A DNA stretch of 51,080 nucleotides. It comes from Pseudoflavonifractor sp. 60. GTDB lineage: Bacteria > Bacillota > Clostridia > Oscillospirales > Oscillospiraceae. The notes beneath the pieces were generated by a model that saw only the letters and a program-made list of their open reading frames with translations, was not told where the DNA came from and searched no databases. The position numbers and the translations under genes were made by a program. The stretch lies in NCBI RefSeq assembly GCF_009911645.1, contig NZ_QWKI01000104.1, forward strand, positions 1-51,080. Reading direction: 5' to 3'. Of the stretch, positions 1 through 10,428 are shown one piece after another. Each line of letters begins with the position of its first letter. The stretch's first letter is position 1.

Positions 1-36
1 GTACACTTTACAGTCAGGAAAGGAATGGTGGCAAAT

Positions 37-3000
37 ATGAGAAAAAGGGTTCTATCACTAACGTTGTGTCTGTGCATGGTGTTGACGTTGTTGCCGGGGA
101 CGGCGTTTGCGGCAGATGAGATAGCGTCCGGGACTTGTGGCGCTAACTTGACCTGGACACTGGATAGCGGTGGTACTCTGCGTATCACGGGAACCGGGAA
201 AATGAGTAATTATAGCGCAGAGCATTATCATAAAAATGATATTCCCAGTGAATATGGCGACGATGAAATTTGGGTTGATGGTATATGGTATTATCACATA
301 ACCAGCCCGTGGTTCTCGCACCACAAGGATATTAAGCACCTCGTAATTGAGGACGGTGTAACCAGCATTGGAAAGTACGCATTTTGCGCCTGTGAAAGTA
401 TTCAGGATGTAACCATGCCCACCAGTTTAGTCAACATTGGAAATCTGGCGTTTTGGAGTTGTAGTAGTATATCCCGCATAAAAATTCCAGATGGTGTAAC
501 TCATATTGGATCGCAGGCCTTTTTGCAGTGTAAAAACTTAATTCGTGCCGATGTTGCGGATAGTGTTACAACAATCGGAGACGGCGCATTCAGTGACTGT
601 TCTCAGTTATATGTGGTAAATATCCCCCAAAATTTGATAACTCTTGCATCCGGTATCTTTTCAGATTGTACAGCTTTGGAACACATTGCGATTCCAAATG
701 GAATAACCACCATTAGCCAACTCGCATTTGCTGGGTGTTCAAATTTGAAAAGTGTAAACATACCAGACAGTGTAACTGCTATCGGTGAACGCGCATTTTC
801 GGATTGCACAAGTCTGCCTAGTATCAGTATTCCAGACAGTGTTACGACTTTTTTTATCAATAATGATGGATGGATAGCGGATGACATCAGCCATTCTCCG
901 TTCAGCAATTGTACAAGTATGACCGAAATTCGTGTAGATGCCAATAATCCAGCCTATATGGCGGTTGACGGCATCTTGTATAACAAAGAAAGAACCATCC
1001 TAATCAGCTATCCCGCCGGAAAGTCCGAGAGTACGTTTACTGTACCAGGCAGTGTTTCTGACATTTCCTGGCGCGCATTTTCTGGTGCTTCAAATCTGAC
1101 TCAAGTTGTACTCCCGGAAGGAATAACGGAAGTCGGGTTTAGCACCTTTCAGGATTGCACAAGCCTAAAAAGTATTAACATCCCTGATAGCGTCACCCTA
1201 ATTTCCCAGAACGCATTTTCTAATTGTTCCAATCTGCAAAGCATTATCATTCCAGAGGGTGTCACTACATTAAGCGTTTATGCGTTCAGAAATTGCACCA
1301 GATTAGAACGTATCACAATCCCCAAAAGTGTAACAGACATGGATGCAAGTACATTTGAGAACTGCAAAAAACTGACGATACATTGTTACAAAGATTCCTA
1401 TGCGCACCAATTTGCGGAGAACGAAAACATTCCGTACGTCCTTTTGGACGATCCAGATGAGCCGCCTCCTGAGCAAAAGGTTTCTATTCGGTCTGTTTCC
1501 CTGATTCGAGATGGCATAACCTCTGATTTGTTGGGCCAACCCCAAAAATTTGAGTATGGCTCCACAGAAACAGCTGATGTGTCTATTGAAACAGACTGGG
1601 GAGACGGAGAGCCTGGACGGGTGTTTTTAATTCAGAGCAGAGATAGGTACACCGAGTTACCGGCAACAGATATTATCCCTGGCATGGCATTCGAGCCCAA
1701 TAGTTCTATTTACGTTATTGCTATCAATAGGGATGCCAGCGAACTACTGGACTGGAAGGAAACAAAGCTCCAAATTGTAGATGCGCCTCCACCCGATACA
1801 CCGCAGATTTTTATTTCTCCCGAAACCCTTGACCTTTCTATTGGCGAGACAGAAGCGGTTACAGTAACCACCATCCCGGCCGGAGCGCGGTACACCCTCA
1901 CCAGCAGCGACCCAGAGGTCGTTTCCGTCTCCGACAATACACTGACCGCGCACAAGCTGGGCCGGGTGGAAATCACGGCGGCTCTGGTTGATTATCCCAA
2001 TGTACAGGCGGTATGCAGTGTTGCCGTAAAAGAGGGCTATGATGATTTGATGTGCGCCATTGCGGCCTGCCAGCTTTCCTATGAGGATGAGCTGATCCGC
2101 TACGGCTTCGGGGCCACCGTCGAAACCTTTGCCGATGCCGCAATTGGACCGGATCGAACCCTTTGGAATTGGGCGGTTTGGGATGCGCCACTGTCCGATT
2201 TCTATAAAGATGTGCTGGGTGCTTGGAAGATTGTCAACGTTGTTTCCGAACCGTCCGGGCTTTTCGCCGTCGCGCTGGACAACGCGGAGCGGAATCAGAG
2301 AATCATTGCGTTCCGGGGAACGGAATCACCCAAGGATATTTGGGCGGATATTGAATTTGCGGTGCTGAACAAGCTGCCGGAACAATTTTCGGACGCGGTG
2401 GATTTTTACAAGAGAAGCATCGGGGACGGACGGCAGATTCTGCTGACGGGGCACTCCCTGGGCGGCGCGATAGCCTGCTATATCTCGCTGCTGACCGGAG
2501 AGCGGGCGGAGCTGTTCAACGGGGCCAACGGCCTCATTATGGAGGACGCCTATTTCGCCGGTGGAGAGGAGATTTACAAGCATTTCCATAGTGCAGGCGA
2601 CTGGAATTTTACTAATCATGTGACGGAAAGTAAAAACAACGCTTTTCAGTTCTCTTTGGGGACAGCCACATTTAATGAAGCGGTTGCTTACCCCAACGCG
2701 GACAGGCTTCCGGTTCAAATCCACGCGCCTGCTCTCACCGCAACCACCGGGGCGGTAGGCAAAAACAGCTGTCACGACCTCTGTTCCATGCTGGAATATG
2801 ATCGCTCCTCTGGGAGGTTTTGGCTGACGCAGAGTACGCCATATCGTCAAACACTGCCTGAAGTCCGTCAGTTTGAAATGACAAGGGTAGATGGGTTAGC
2901 TTTTATAGAAAACGCATTGAATTTTGTCAAAACTCCGCTATGGCTGGATGCCCTCTCACTGGCTCTGAAGCAGTGTGAGATTATCAGCAATCAGGATCAT

Positions 3001-5046
3001 TTGCAAATACGTTTCAGCTTCGGTTCTTCCGGCGATGATGAAATTATAGACAAAAATCTCATAGAGCAGGTGGTTTTGCTTGGCGGCGACGGAAATGACT
3101 ATCTCGTTGGCAGCAGTATCAATGACATTTTGGTGGGCGGACTCGGCAGAAACGCGATGGACGGCGGGCCGATGAATGATCTGTACGTGATCACGGGGAC
3201 AAGCGACCAGTATATCAATGACTGCTCAGGGGTGGATGATATTTATATCCCAAGCGGGGTGCGCGTTCGCTCCTACGAAAATCCCACGGACAAGGTGGAT
3301 GAGTATTATGTCCTGACCCTGACTAATGGCCAGCGTATCATGATAAACAAAAACAGGAAGCAGGATTTTGACAACCGGTTCCGCGTCTATTCTATGGACG
3401 GGACTTCCTGCGGTTCCTATCGGACGGTTCCGCAGGAAACCGAAACCCGCATGATAGCTTTGGCTGCGGAGGATGAACTTGCAGAAGCCGCAAACGGCCT
3501 TCCAATTACAACATTGGAAATATCCGGGCGGGATTTGATTCTGGAGGTTCAAGGCGATGCCGGAAATTCTGTTGGGACAGTCAACACCACCGCAGATTCA
3601 TTTCCCTTGTATAAGCCCTATGGATATTTCTACTATGACCGTCAGGAAGAAACGCTGCGGGCGCATTTGTTCGGCGGCAGCGGGGAGGTCAGAATTTCCT
3701 CCGCTGACCCGGTGGCACAAACGGTTGCCTGTACGTCCATTTTCCATAACGCAGAGGACGATCTGCCGCTAAAGCGCTTTACTGCGGAAATTGATTTGCA
3801 AGCCTCCGAAACTATCCTCACTCCATCCTGCGTCGTGGAAGAACCTGCGGTGCCGTTTAGGGTCATGGACAACAGTGGAAACACAGAAGATATTCCTGCT
3901 AAAACAGAGGACCTAACTGCTCCCCCAAAACCTGATACCCCCGAACAACCTACCCATCACACATTGACCGTTACTAGCGGTTCTGGCAGCGGCTCTTACT
4001 CTGCTGGAACACGAATTTCAATCAGCGCAACAATTCCCTCTGGAAAGCGATTTGTTAGATGGGAGGCCAGCGGCGGAACGATTGAGGATTACTTGAGCGC
4101 CAGCACCTATTTTGTCATGCCCAACGGAGACGTTACATTAACTGCCATCCTGACGGACGAATCCACAGGTGGCACGTCAGGCGGTTCGTCCGGCTCTAAC
4201 GGCTGGAGCACCAGCACCACCTATGCTGTCACCGTGGAGAAGCCAGAGCATGGTAAAGTGACCTCCAATCGCACCAACGCCGCCAGTGGCAGCACCATCG
4301 CTCTAACCGCAACCCCGGACATCGGCTATGTGCTGGACACCCTGACTGTCACCGACAGCCGGGGGAATGAGGTCAAGCTGACAGCTCAGAGCGGCGGGAA
4401 GTACACCTTCACCATGCCCAGCAGGGCCGTGACCGTAAAAGCCACCTTCACGCTCCTGCTGGACGATACGCAAAAGCCATGTGATGGCGGCGCGGACTGC
4501 CCCTCTCGCAGCTTCACCGACCTGCGGAGCGTGGGGACATGGTATCACGAGGCCGTGGACTATGTTCTGCGGAATGGTCTGATGGGCGGCTATGGCAACG
4601 GCCTGTTCGGGCCGGACAATCACCTGTCCCGCGCCCAGCTTGCACAGATTCTCTACAACAGGGAGGGCAAACCCGCTGTGACGGGTGGCAGCGCCTTTAC
4701 CGATGTGGCCCCCAGCGCGTGGTATGCCACGGCGATCACCTGGGCTGCGGAGTGCGGCATCGTGGGCGGCTACGGCAACGGTATGTTCGGCCCCAATGAC
4801 AATATCACCCGTGAGCAGTTGGCGGTCATGCTCTGGCGGTATTCCGGCAGTCCCGTAGCTACCAACAAGGAGCTGCATTTCAACGACGAGAGCGAAATCA
4901 GCGGCTACGCTCTGGAAGCCCTGCGCTGGGCCGTGGAGAACGGCATTTTGAATGGCTACGGAGACGGGCGGTTAGGCCCCCAGAGGCAGGCTACCCGCGC
5001 ACAGGTGGCGCAGATGTTGAAGAATTATCTGGAAAGCTATCAGTAG
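37..5046 (+). CDS. Surface protein: BspA-type LRRs, lipase class 3 domain, RTX-like motif, three SLH domains
   Basis: Very large secreted protein (about 1669 residues). Order: signal peptide ending near TAFA; BspA-like LRR_5 repeats at about 100-455 (recurring IPDSVTxIGxxAFxxC pattern); a Big_2-like Ig domain near 590-660; a class 3 lipase domain at about 670-920 with GHSLGG (nucleophile Ser807) and upstream FRGT; an RTX-like stretch from about 1016 (GGDGNDYL, INDILVGGLG); two bacterial-repeat domains at about 1308-1470; three SLH domains from about 1491 to the end (GGYGNGLFGP and similar). SLH domains normally bind pyruvylated wall polymers, so this should be an S-layer-anchored exoenzyme or adhesin. 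I chose ATG 37 (MRKRVLSL) because ATG 25 directly abuts the AGGAAAGGA ribosome site. The LRR part is visibly more AT-rich than the rest, suggesting domain shuffling. Lipase activity is inferred from motifs only. Confidence 0.88.
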   Translation: MRKRVLSLTLCLCMVLTLLPGTAFAADEIASGTCGANLTWTLDSGGTLRITGTGKMSNYSAEHYHKNDIPSEYGDDEIWVDGIWYYHITSPWFSHHKDIKHLVIEDGVTSIGKYAFCACESIQDVTMPTSLVNIGNLAFWSCSSISRIKIPDGVTHIGSQAFLQCKNLIRADVADSVTTIGDGAFSDCSQLYVVNIPQNLITLASGIFSDCTALEHIAIPNGITTISQLAFAGCSNLKSVNIPDSVTAIGERAFSDCTSLPSISIPDSVTTFFINNDGWIADDISHSPFSNCTSMTEIRVDANNPAYMAVDGILYNKERTILISYPAGKSESTFTVPGSVSDISWRAFSGASNLTQVVLPEGITEVGFSTFQDCTSLKSINIPDSVTLISQNAFSNCSNLQSIIIPEGVTTLSVYAFRNCTRLERITIPKSVTDMDASTFENCKKLTIHCYKDSYAHQFAENENIPYVLLDDPDEPPPEQKVSIRSVSLIRDGITSDLLGQPQKFEYGSTETADVSIETDWGDGEPGRVFLIQSRDRYTELPATDIIPGMAFEPNSSIYVIAINRDASELLDWKETKLQIVDAPPPDTPQIFISPETLDLSIGETEAVTVTTIPAGARYTLTSSDPEVVSVSDNTLTAHKLGRVEITAALVDYPNVQAVCSVAVKEGYDDLMCAIAACQLSYEDELIRYGFGATVETFADAAIGPDRTLWNWAVWDAPLSDFYKDVLGAWKIVNVVSEPSGLFAVALDNAERNQRIIAFRGTESPKDIWADIEFAVLNKLPEQFSDAVDFYKRSIGDGRQILLTGHSLGGAIACYISLLTGERAELFNGANGLIMEDAYFAGGEEIYKHFHSAGDWNFTNHVTESKNNAFQFSLGTATFNEAVAYPNADRLPVQIHAPALTATTGAVGKNSCHDLCSMLEYDRSSGRFWLTQSTPYRQTLPEVRQFEMTRVDGLAFIENALNFVKTPLWLDALSLALKQCEIISNQDHLQIRFSFGSSGDDEIIDKNLIEQVVLLGGDGNDYLVGSSINDILVGGLGRNAMDGGPMNDLYVITGTSDQYINDCSGVDDIYIPSGVRVRSYENPTDKVDEYYVLTLTNGQRIMINKNRKQDFDNRFRVYSMDGTSCGSYRTVPQETETRMIALAAEDELAEAANGLPITTLEISGRDLILEVQGDAGNSVGTVNTTADSFPLYKPYGYFYYDRQEETLRAHLFGGSGEVRISSADPVAQTVACTSIFHNAEDDLPLKRFTAEIDLQASETILTPSCVVEEPAVPFRVMDNSGNTEDIPAKTEDLTAPPKPDTPEQPTHHTLTVTSGSGSGSYSAGTRISISATIPSGKRFVRWEASGGTIEDYLSASTYFVMPNGDVTLTAILTDESTGGTSGGSSGSNGWSTSTTYAVTVEKPEHGKVTSNRTNAASGSTIALTATPDIGYVLDTLTVTDSRGNEVKLTAQSGGKYTFTMPSRAVTVKATFTLLLDDTQKPCDGGADCPSRSFTDLRSVGTWYHEAVDYVLRNGLMGGYGNGLFGPDNHLSRAQLAQILYNREGKPAVTGGSAFTDVAPSAWYATAITWAAECGIVGGYGNGMFGPNDNITREQLAVMLWRYSGSPVATNKELHFNDESEISGYALEALRWAVENGILNGYGDGRLGPQRQATRAQVAQMLKNYLESYQ

Positions 5047-5111
5047 GGGGACCGGAACGGCGCACTTCTATACATGGTCTGCGACCATGTATCGTGCGCT
5101 CTGCGAGGCTG

Positions 5112-5145
5112 CGGCCCGGACTTCTGAAAGTCCGGGCCGTTTGCG
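5112..5145 (+). terminator. Hairpin after the SLH protein gene
   Basis: Perfect 12-bp stem CGGCCCGGACTT / AAGTCCGGGCCG with loop CTGA, followed by TTTGCG. The T tract is short, so it may be a weak intrinsic terminator. Confidence 0.5.
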
Positions 5146-5204
5146 TCGCTGCGCTCCGTACAAGGGGCTGCACCCCTTGCGCCGCTTTGCGGCTATCCCT
5201 GCAC

Positions 5205-5253
5205 CCCCGCTGAAACATGACACCCGCTTCGCGTCTGTCACGTTTCAACGGGG
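5205..5253. other. Long imperfect inverted repeat, candidate oriT
   Basis: Arms CCCCG-c-TGAAAC-a-TGACA (5205-5222) and TGTCA-c-GTTTCA-a-CGGGG (5236-5253) pair around a 13-base loop, with two symmetrical C/A mismatches. It lies about 95 bases before the DUF3847 gene and 390 before the relaxase gene. MobA/L (MOBQ) origins usually carry an inverted repeat near nic upstream of mob genes, so this is a candidate, but no nic site can be assigned. Confidence 0.35.
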
Positions 5254-5275
5254 CAAAAGCGAACACTGTACCCCT

Positions 5276-5312
5276 GACCGTTTACCGGACACCCCCGGTA
5301 AGCGGTCTTTTT
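5276..5312 (+). terminator. Strong rho-independent terminator
   Basis: 13-bp stem GACCGTTTACCGG / CCGGTAAGCGGTC (one T-G pair), 6-base loop, then TTTTT at 5308-5312. It insulates the mob genes from transcription entering from the left. Confidence 0.75.
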
Positions 5313-5347
5313 ATGTTCAAAATTCTGAATCGAAGGAGACAAACAGC

Positions 5348-5641
5348 ATGAAAAAATCACGAGAGCAGTTGGAGAAAGAGCGGGACGAGGCCATTGCCAA
5401 ACGGGAGCAGTACCAGCACCGACAGCGCCGATTGGAGAACCGTGTCCGCTACTACACCGAGGGCGAGCGGAAGAAGCGAAACCACAGGCTTATCGTCCGT
5501 GGGGCCGACGTGGAAAGCGTTGCCCCGGAGGTGCGCGGCCTGAGCCAAGCAGCTTTCCGAAAGCTGGCGGAGCAAATCTTTTCCCTGCCGGAAGTTTCCG
5601 CTCTGGTCAGACGCATGATTGACCAGCAGGAGGGCGGATAA
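5348..5641 (+). CDS. DUF3847 family small protein of mobilisable elements
   Basis: 97-residue, highly charged, helical protein (MKKSREQLEKERDEAIAKR start). The arginine/glutamate-rich N-terminal half should form a coiled coil, and the middle carries a conserved-looking RKKRNHRLIVRGADVE segment. It matches my memory of DUF3847, small proteins found directly upstream of MobA/L relaxase genes. ATG 5348 follows a good GAAGGAGA site. The stop TAA (5639-5641) touches the TTG start of the relaxase gene, so the two are almost certainly translationally coupled. The role is unknown; an accessory DNA-binding part of the relaxosome is an inference from position and charge. Confidence 0.75.
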   Translation: MKKSREQLEKERDEAIAKREQYQHRQRRLENRVRYYTEGERKKRNHRLIVRGADVESVAPEVRGLSQAAFRKLAEQIFSLPEVSALVRRMIDQQEGG

Positions 5642-7114
5642 TTGGCCCTGTTCCATCTCCACGTCACCCAGGTCCGGCGGAGCGAGGGACAGTCCGTTGT
5701 TGCTTCTGCGGCCTACCGAGCTGGAGAGAAATTGTATAGCGAGTATTACGGCGAGGTCAGCGACTACACCCACAAGGGCGGCGTGGTCTGTACCGGCATT
5801 CTCCTGCCGCCCCAGGTCCTCGCCGAGTACCAGGACCGCGCTACCCTCTGGAACGCCGTGGAGAAGGCCGAGCGCGGCAAGAAAGCCCAGCTTGCATACA
5901 GCTTTGACATTGCCTTGCAGAACGAATTTTCTTTGGAGGAAAACATCGCTCTCGCAAGGCAATTTGTGTCCGAGCAGCTTGTGGGCCGGGGCATGATTGC
6001 CGACTTTGCCATCCACCAGCCGGACAAGGAGGACGGCGGTATTCCCAATCCCCACTTTCATGTCCTCTGCCCTATCCGGCCTATCGAGGAAAGCGGCAAA
6101 TGGGGCTTTAAGCAGAGGCGCGTCTACCGTCTGGACGGGAACGGAAACCGCATCATGGGCGAGGACGGCAAGGCCCTCTTTGACGCTGTTCCCACCACCG
6201 ACTGGGGAAGCCCGGAAACGCTGGAACATTGGCGGGAGGTGTGGGCCGCTATGGTCAACGCCAAGTTCGAGGAAAAGGGTCTGGAGTGCCGCATTGACCA
6301 CCGCTCCTATGAGCTGCAGGGTCTCGACATATTGCCCACTGTTCATGAGGGCGTGGCCGTCCGCCAGATGGAGGCCAGAGGCATTTCCACCGATAAGGGC
6401 GATTGGAACCGCTGGGTGAAAGCGGCCCGAAAAATGCTGAGCAATCTTCGGAAGAAAATCGCTGACCTGACGGATTGGATAAAAGCCATAAAAGAAGAAT
6501 TGAGACAGCCCCAGGCCCCAACCCTTGCCGACTTCCTGAACGCCTACTATGCCGCCAGGAATGCCGGAGCGTGGAGCCGCAATGCCCGGATTGGAAATCT
6601 CAAAAGTTTTGCCGAGGTGGTCAATTATCTGACGGAGAATGATCTGCTTACCCTGGAAGATTTGGAGGCCCGCCTCGCTCTCCGTAACGAGCAGACGGAG
6701 GCCGTCAACGATTCTCTGAAAGCTATGTTGGCCCGGAAGAAGGAGGTAGCGGATTTGCTTCATTTGGTTGACCTCTACCGGGAAACCAAACCCATCTACG
6801 ACAAGTGGAAAGCCATCAAGTGGAAGGGCCAGCGGGAGAAATTCGAGTTGGAGCATGAGGGCGAGCTGCGGACATTCCACATGGCCCGCCGGAAGCTGGA
6901 CAAGCACCGTTCCCCAGAGGATAAAATTCCCGTCCAGGCGTGGCGGCAGGAGTTGTCGGAGGTACAGCGGAACTATCCCGCTGAGTATGAGCGGTACAAG
7001 CACCTACGTGACGATCTGAAAAAGCTACGGCAGGTGAAAAGCTGTGTGGACACCGCTCTGCGCCAGCAGGAGCAGACCCAGCAGAAACGGCGGGAGACAG
7101 AGCATGACCGCTGA
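5642..7114 (+). CDS. mobA: MobA/MobL family relaxase
   Basis: 490-residue relaxase that would nick the element's oriT and pilot the strand during conjugative mobilisation. The N-terminus has the family pattern: FHLHVTQV beta strand, SAAYRAGEKL with a Tyr, and the metal-binding HFHVL motif near residue 140. The C-terminal half is long, charged and helical, ending KRRETEHDR, which fits a MOBQ relaxase of normal length. The start is TTG directly after the upstream stop (GGATAATTGG), with AGGAGGGCGG of the preceding gene as ribosome site. No type IV secretion genes lie in the window, so transfer would rely on a helper system or on genes outside it. Confidence 0.88.
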   Translation: MALFHLHVTQVRRSEGQSVVASAAYRAGEKLYSEYYGEVSDYTHKGGVVCTGILLPPQVLAEYQDRATLWNAVEKAERGKKAQLAYSFDIALQNEFSLEENIALARQFVSEQLVGRGMIADFAIHQPDKEDGGIPNPHFHVLCPIRPIEESGKWGFKQRRVYRLDGNGNRIMGEDGKALFDAVPTTDWGSPETLEHWREVWAAMVNAKFEEKGLECRIDHRSYELQGLDILPTVHEGVAVRQMEARGISTDKGDWNRWVKAARKMLSNLRKKIADLTDWIKAIKEELRQPQAPTLADFLNAYYAARNAGAWSRNARIGNLKSFAEVVNYLTENDLLTLEDLEARLALRNEQTEAVNDSLKAMLARKKEVADLLHLVDLYRETKPIYDKWKAIKWKGQREKFELEHEGELRTFHMARRKLDKHRSPEDKIPVQAWRQELSEVQRNYPAEYERYKHLRDDLKKLRQVKSCVDTALRQQEQTQQKRRETEHDR

Positions 7115-7126
7115 CATCATCCTTTT

Positions 7127-7565
7127 TAACGTGGCGGAAAAATTTTCCGCCACGTTAGCACAGTAGGTAAACCGCATTTTGCGGCTCACCAAATCAAACT
7201 GCGCTGGGCGCAGTCTGGTCTGCGACATTTTGCCGTTGACCAGAATCAGAACGTCAAAATGTCGTTCTGATTGGCGGTCAAAATGTCCGCCACCTCCCTG
7301 AGAAATCAAAGGCGAAATGCGCCTGTGATTTTGCGTATGCTGATACAGTCAATTTCAAGATTGCATTTTGCAATCTTGAAATCAGAACGAAAACTTTTCG
7401 TTCTGGTCTGCGTCAGAATGCCGCCGACCACCGGGCCACATCAACGTCACCGCCAAAATTTCAATCAGACTTGCACTTTGCAATTCTGATTTTAACGCCA
7501 AGTGCATTTTGCACCCCACGTTTGTATCCATGAAATCAAAAGTGCAAAATGCACTTTTGATTTCA
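7127..7565. repeat. Array of about ten tandem non-identical hairpins
   Basis: No credible gene in 7115-7596; instead consecutive palindromes. Examples: 7127-7157 (15-bp arms, 1-base loop), 7172-7184 (CCGCA-ttt-TGCGG), 7198-7214 (ACTGCGC-tgg-GCGCAGT), 7244-7272 (AATCAGAACG arms, loop TCAAAATGT), 7273-7291 (GGCGG/CCGCC, same TCAAAATGT loop), 7304-7330, 7352-7382 (14-bp arms, TTT loop), 7383-7405 (11-bp arms, 1-base loop), 7463-7491, 7502-7514 and 7531-7565 (16-bp arms, AAA loop). Stems differ in sequence but several share a TGCA-TTT-TGCA type tip. The array fills the gap between relaxase and recombinase genes. Confidence 0.85.
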
Positions 7566-7596
7566 CAACAATTTTGAAGATTTGAAAGGAGAGCCT

Positions 7597-9524
<1,928 letters not shown>

Positions 9525-9543
9525 CCGAAGCCACGCCGTCCCT

Positions 9544-9570
9544 TGAAAACACTACGTTTTCAGCTTTTTT
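9544..9570 (+). terminator. Terminator after the recombinase gene
   Basis: Stem TGAAAAC / GTTTTCA with a 5-base loop, followed by GC and six T. A second 8-bp stem (ACGGCGTG/CACGCCGT, 9516-9539) overlaps the recombinase stop codon. Confidence 0.65.
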
Positions 9571-9709
9571 CAAAAATACTGTTTTACGGCCCCCGTTCCT
9601 TCTTGCCGGACGGCTTTTTGCGTAATGTGATAGCTCTGATTATATTTTTTTGTGGTTGCAGGCTCCGAAAAGCCTTGATATTACAGTGTTCCTATTAAAA
9701 CTCATTCAT

Positions 9710-10354
9710 ATGAAAACTGTCTACATCCCAAAGGGGGAGACCGTGCGCTATGAGACGCTGGAGACCGACCGCCTGGTGGTCAAGGGCTGTCTGAAGGTTA
9801 CCTACGGCATCAAGGCCAGGACCATCAGCGGAGGCGGCATGATCACCGCCGGCACCGTGTCCGCCGATGACATCCGGGTGGACGACCTGGAGGCCGCCAG
9901 CGTGACCTGCCAGCGGCTGATCGCCAAGCGGGTGCAGACCCCGGAGCTGTTCGCCTTTGAGAGCGCGGCGGTGTCCTGTTTTCTGTCCTCCGCCTTTGTG
10001 GCGACTGGGAAGCTCACCGTGGCTCTCAGCGAGATTGACGAGGTGAAAGCCGATGAGGTAATCCACCTGAAGCCGAAAAAGCGGAGCCTGTTCCGGCTGC
10101 TGCTGGCCTCGGCCCTGCGCTCCTTCTGGACTTCCCTGACCGCCCGCCCTGTCAAAAGAGAGGTCATGGATGCGGATTTCGAGCCCGTCAAGAAGGACGA
10201 AGAGCCTGTGGATGAGGAGCTGAACCGCTTCATCGGGATGTTTAAGCTGGCTCGGGAGTCCGGGTACACGCTGAAAATCATCCCCGGCACCCCAGAGGAG
10301 AACGCCCCTGTTTTTGGGACGGGTAGTGGAACGGATATCAGACCTGCGGCGTAG
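9710..10354 (+). CDS. Beta-solenoid (bactofilin-like) protein of unknown function
   Basis: 214 residues from ATG 9710 (MKTVYIPKGETVRYETLETD). Residues about 15-125 consist of short alternating hydrophobic/polar repeats rich in V, I, G and A (LVVKGCLKV, RTISGGGMITAGTVSADDI, DDLEAASVTCQRLIAKRV), the look of a right-handed beta-solenoid such as bactofilins or polymer-forming proteins. A short basic stretch (KPKKRSLFRLLL) and an acidic tail (DADFEPVKKDEEPVDEELN) follow. There is no signal peptide, so it should be cytoplasmic. The start has no clear ribosome site, and a hairpin terminator separates it from the next gene. I recall similar proteins in clostridial integrative elements, but no function is known. 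The bactofilin link is structural guesswork. Confidence 0.65.
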   Translation: MKTVYIPKGETVRYETLETDRLVVKGCLKVTYGIKARTISGGGMITAGTVSADDIRVDDLEAASVTCQRLIAKRVQTPELFAFESAAVSCFLSSAFVATGKLTVALSEIDEVKADEVIHLKPKKRSLFRLLLASALRSFWTSLTARPVKREVMDADFEPVKKDEEPVDEELNRFIGMFKLARESGYTLKIIPGTPEENAPVFGTGSGTDIRPAA

Positions 10355-10372
10355 CTGCCGCTGAGAAATATG

Positions 10373-10410
10373 GAGCGCAAGGGATTTTTATGTCCTTGCG
10401 CTCTCAATTT
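10373..10410 (+). terminator. Hairpin terminator or attenuator before the DNA-metabolism cassette
   Basis: 10-bp stem GAGCGCAAGG / CCTTGCGCTC with an 11-base loop, followed by TCAATTTTT. It may separate the solenoid gene from the following operon. Confidence 0.6.
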
Positions 10411-10428
10411 TTGAAGGAGGGCATCAAA

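Larger units (their letters stand above)
5047..5347. other. Hairpin-dense spacer upstream of the mobilisation genes
   Basis: No convincing gene. The spacer is packed with inverted repeats: 5060-5099 (GCGCAC outer arms and ATACATGGT inner arms), 5112-5139, 5161-5179 (CAAGGGG/CCCCTTG), 5205-5253 and 5276-5307. An open frame crossing it into the next gene has no ribosome site and is GC-rich repeat translation, so I treat it as non-coding. Confidence 0.6.

Noticed and set aside
5357-7003. Long open frame on the minus strand (over 500 codons)
   Set aside because: It lies wholly opposite the DUF3847 and mobA genes, has no ribosome site and its translation is compositionally odd; it is a shadow of GC-rich codon bias.
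7127-7565. CRISPR array or integron attC array
   Set aside because: There is no constant direct repeat with unique spacers, and stems lack the attC core sites; each hairpin differs.
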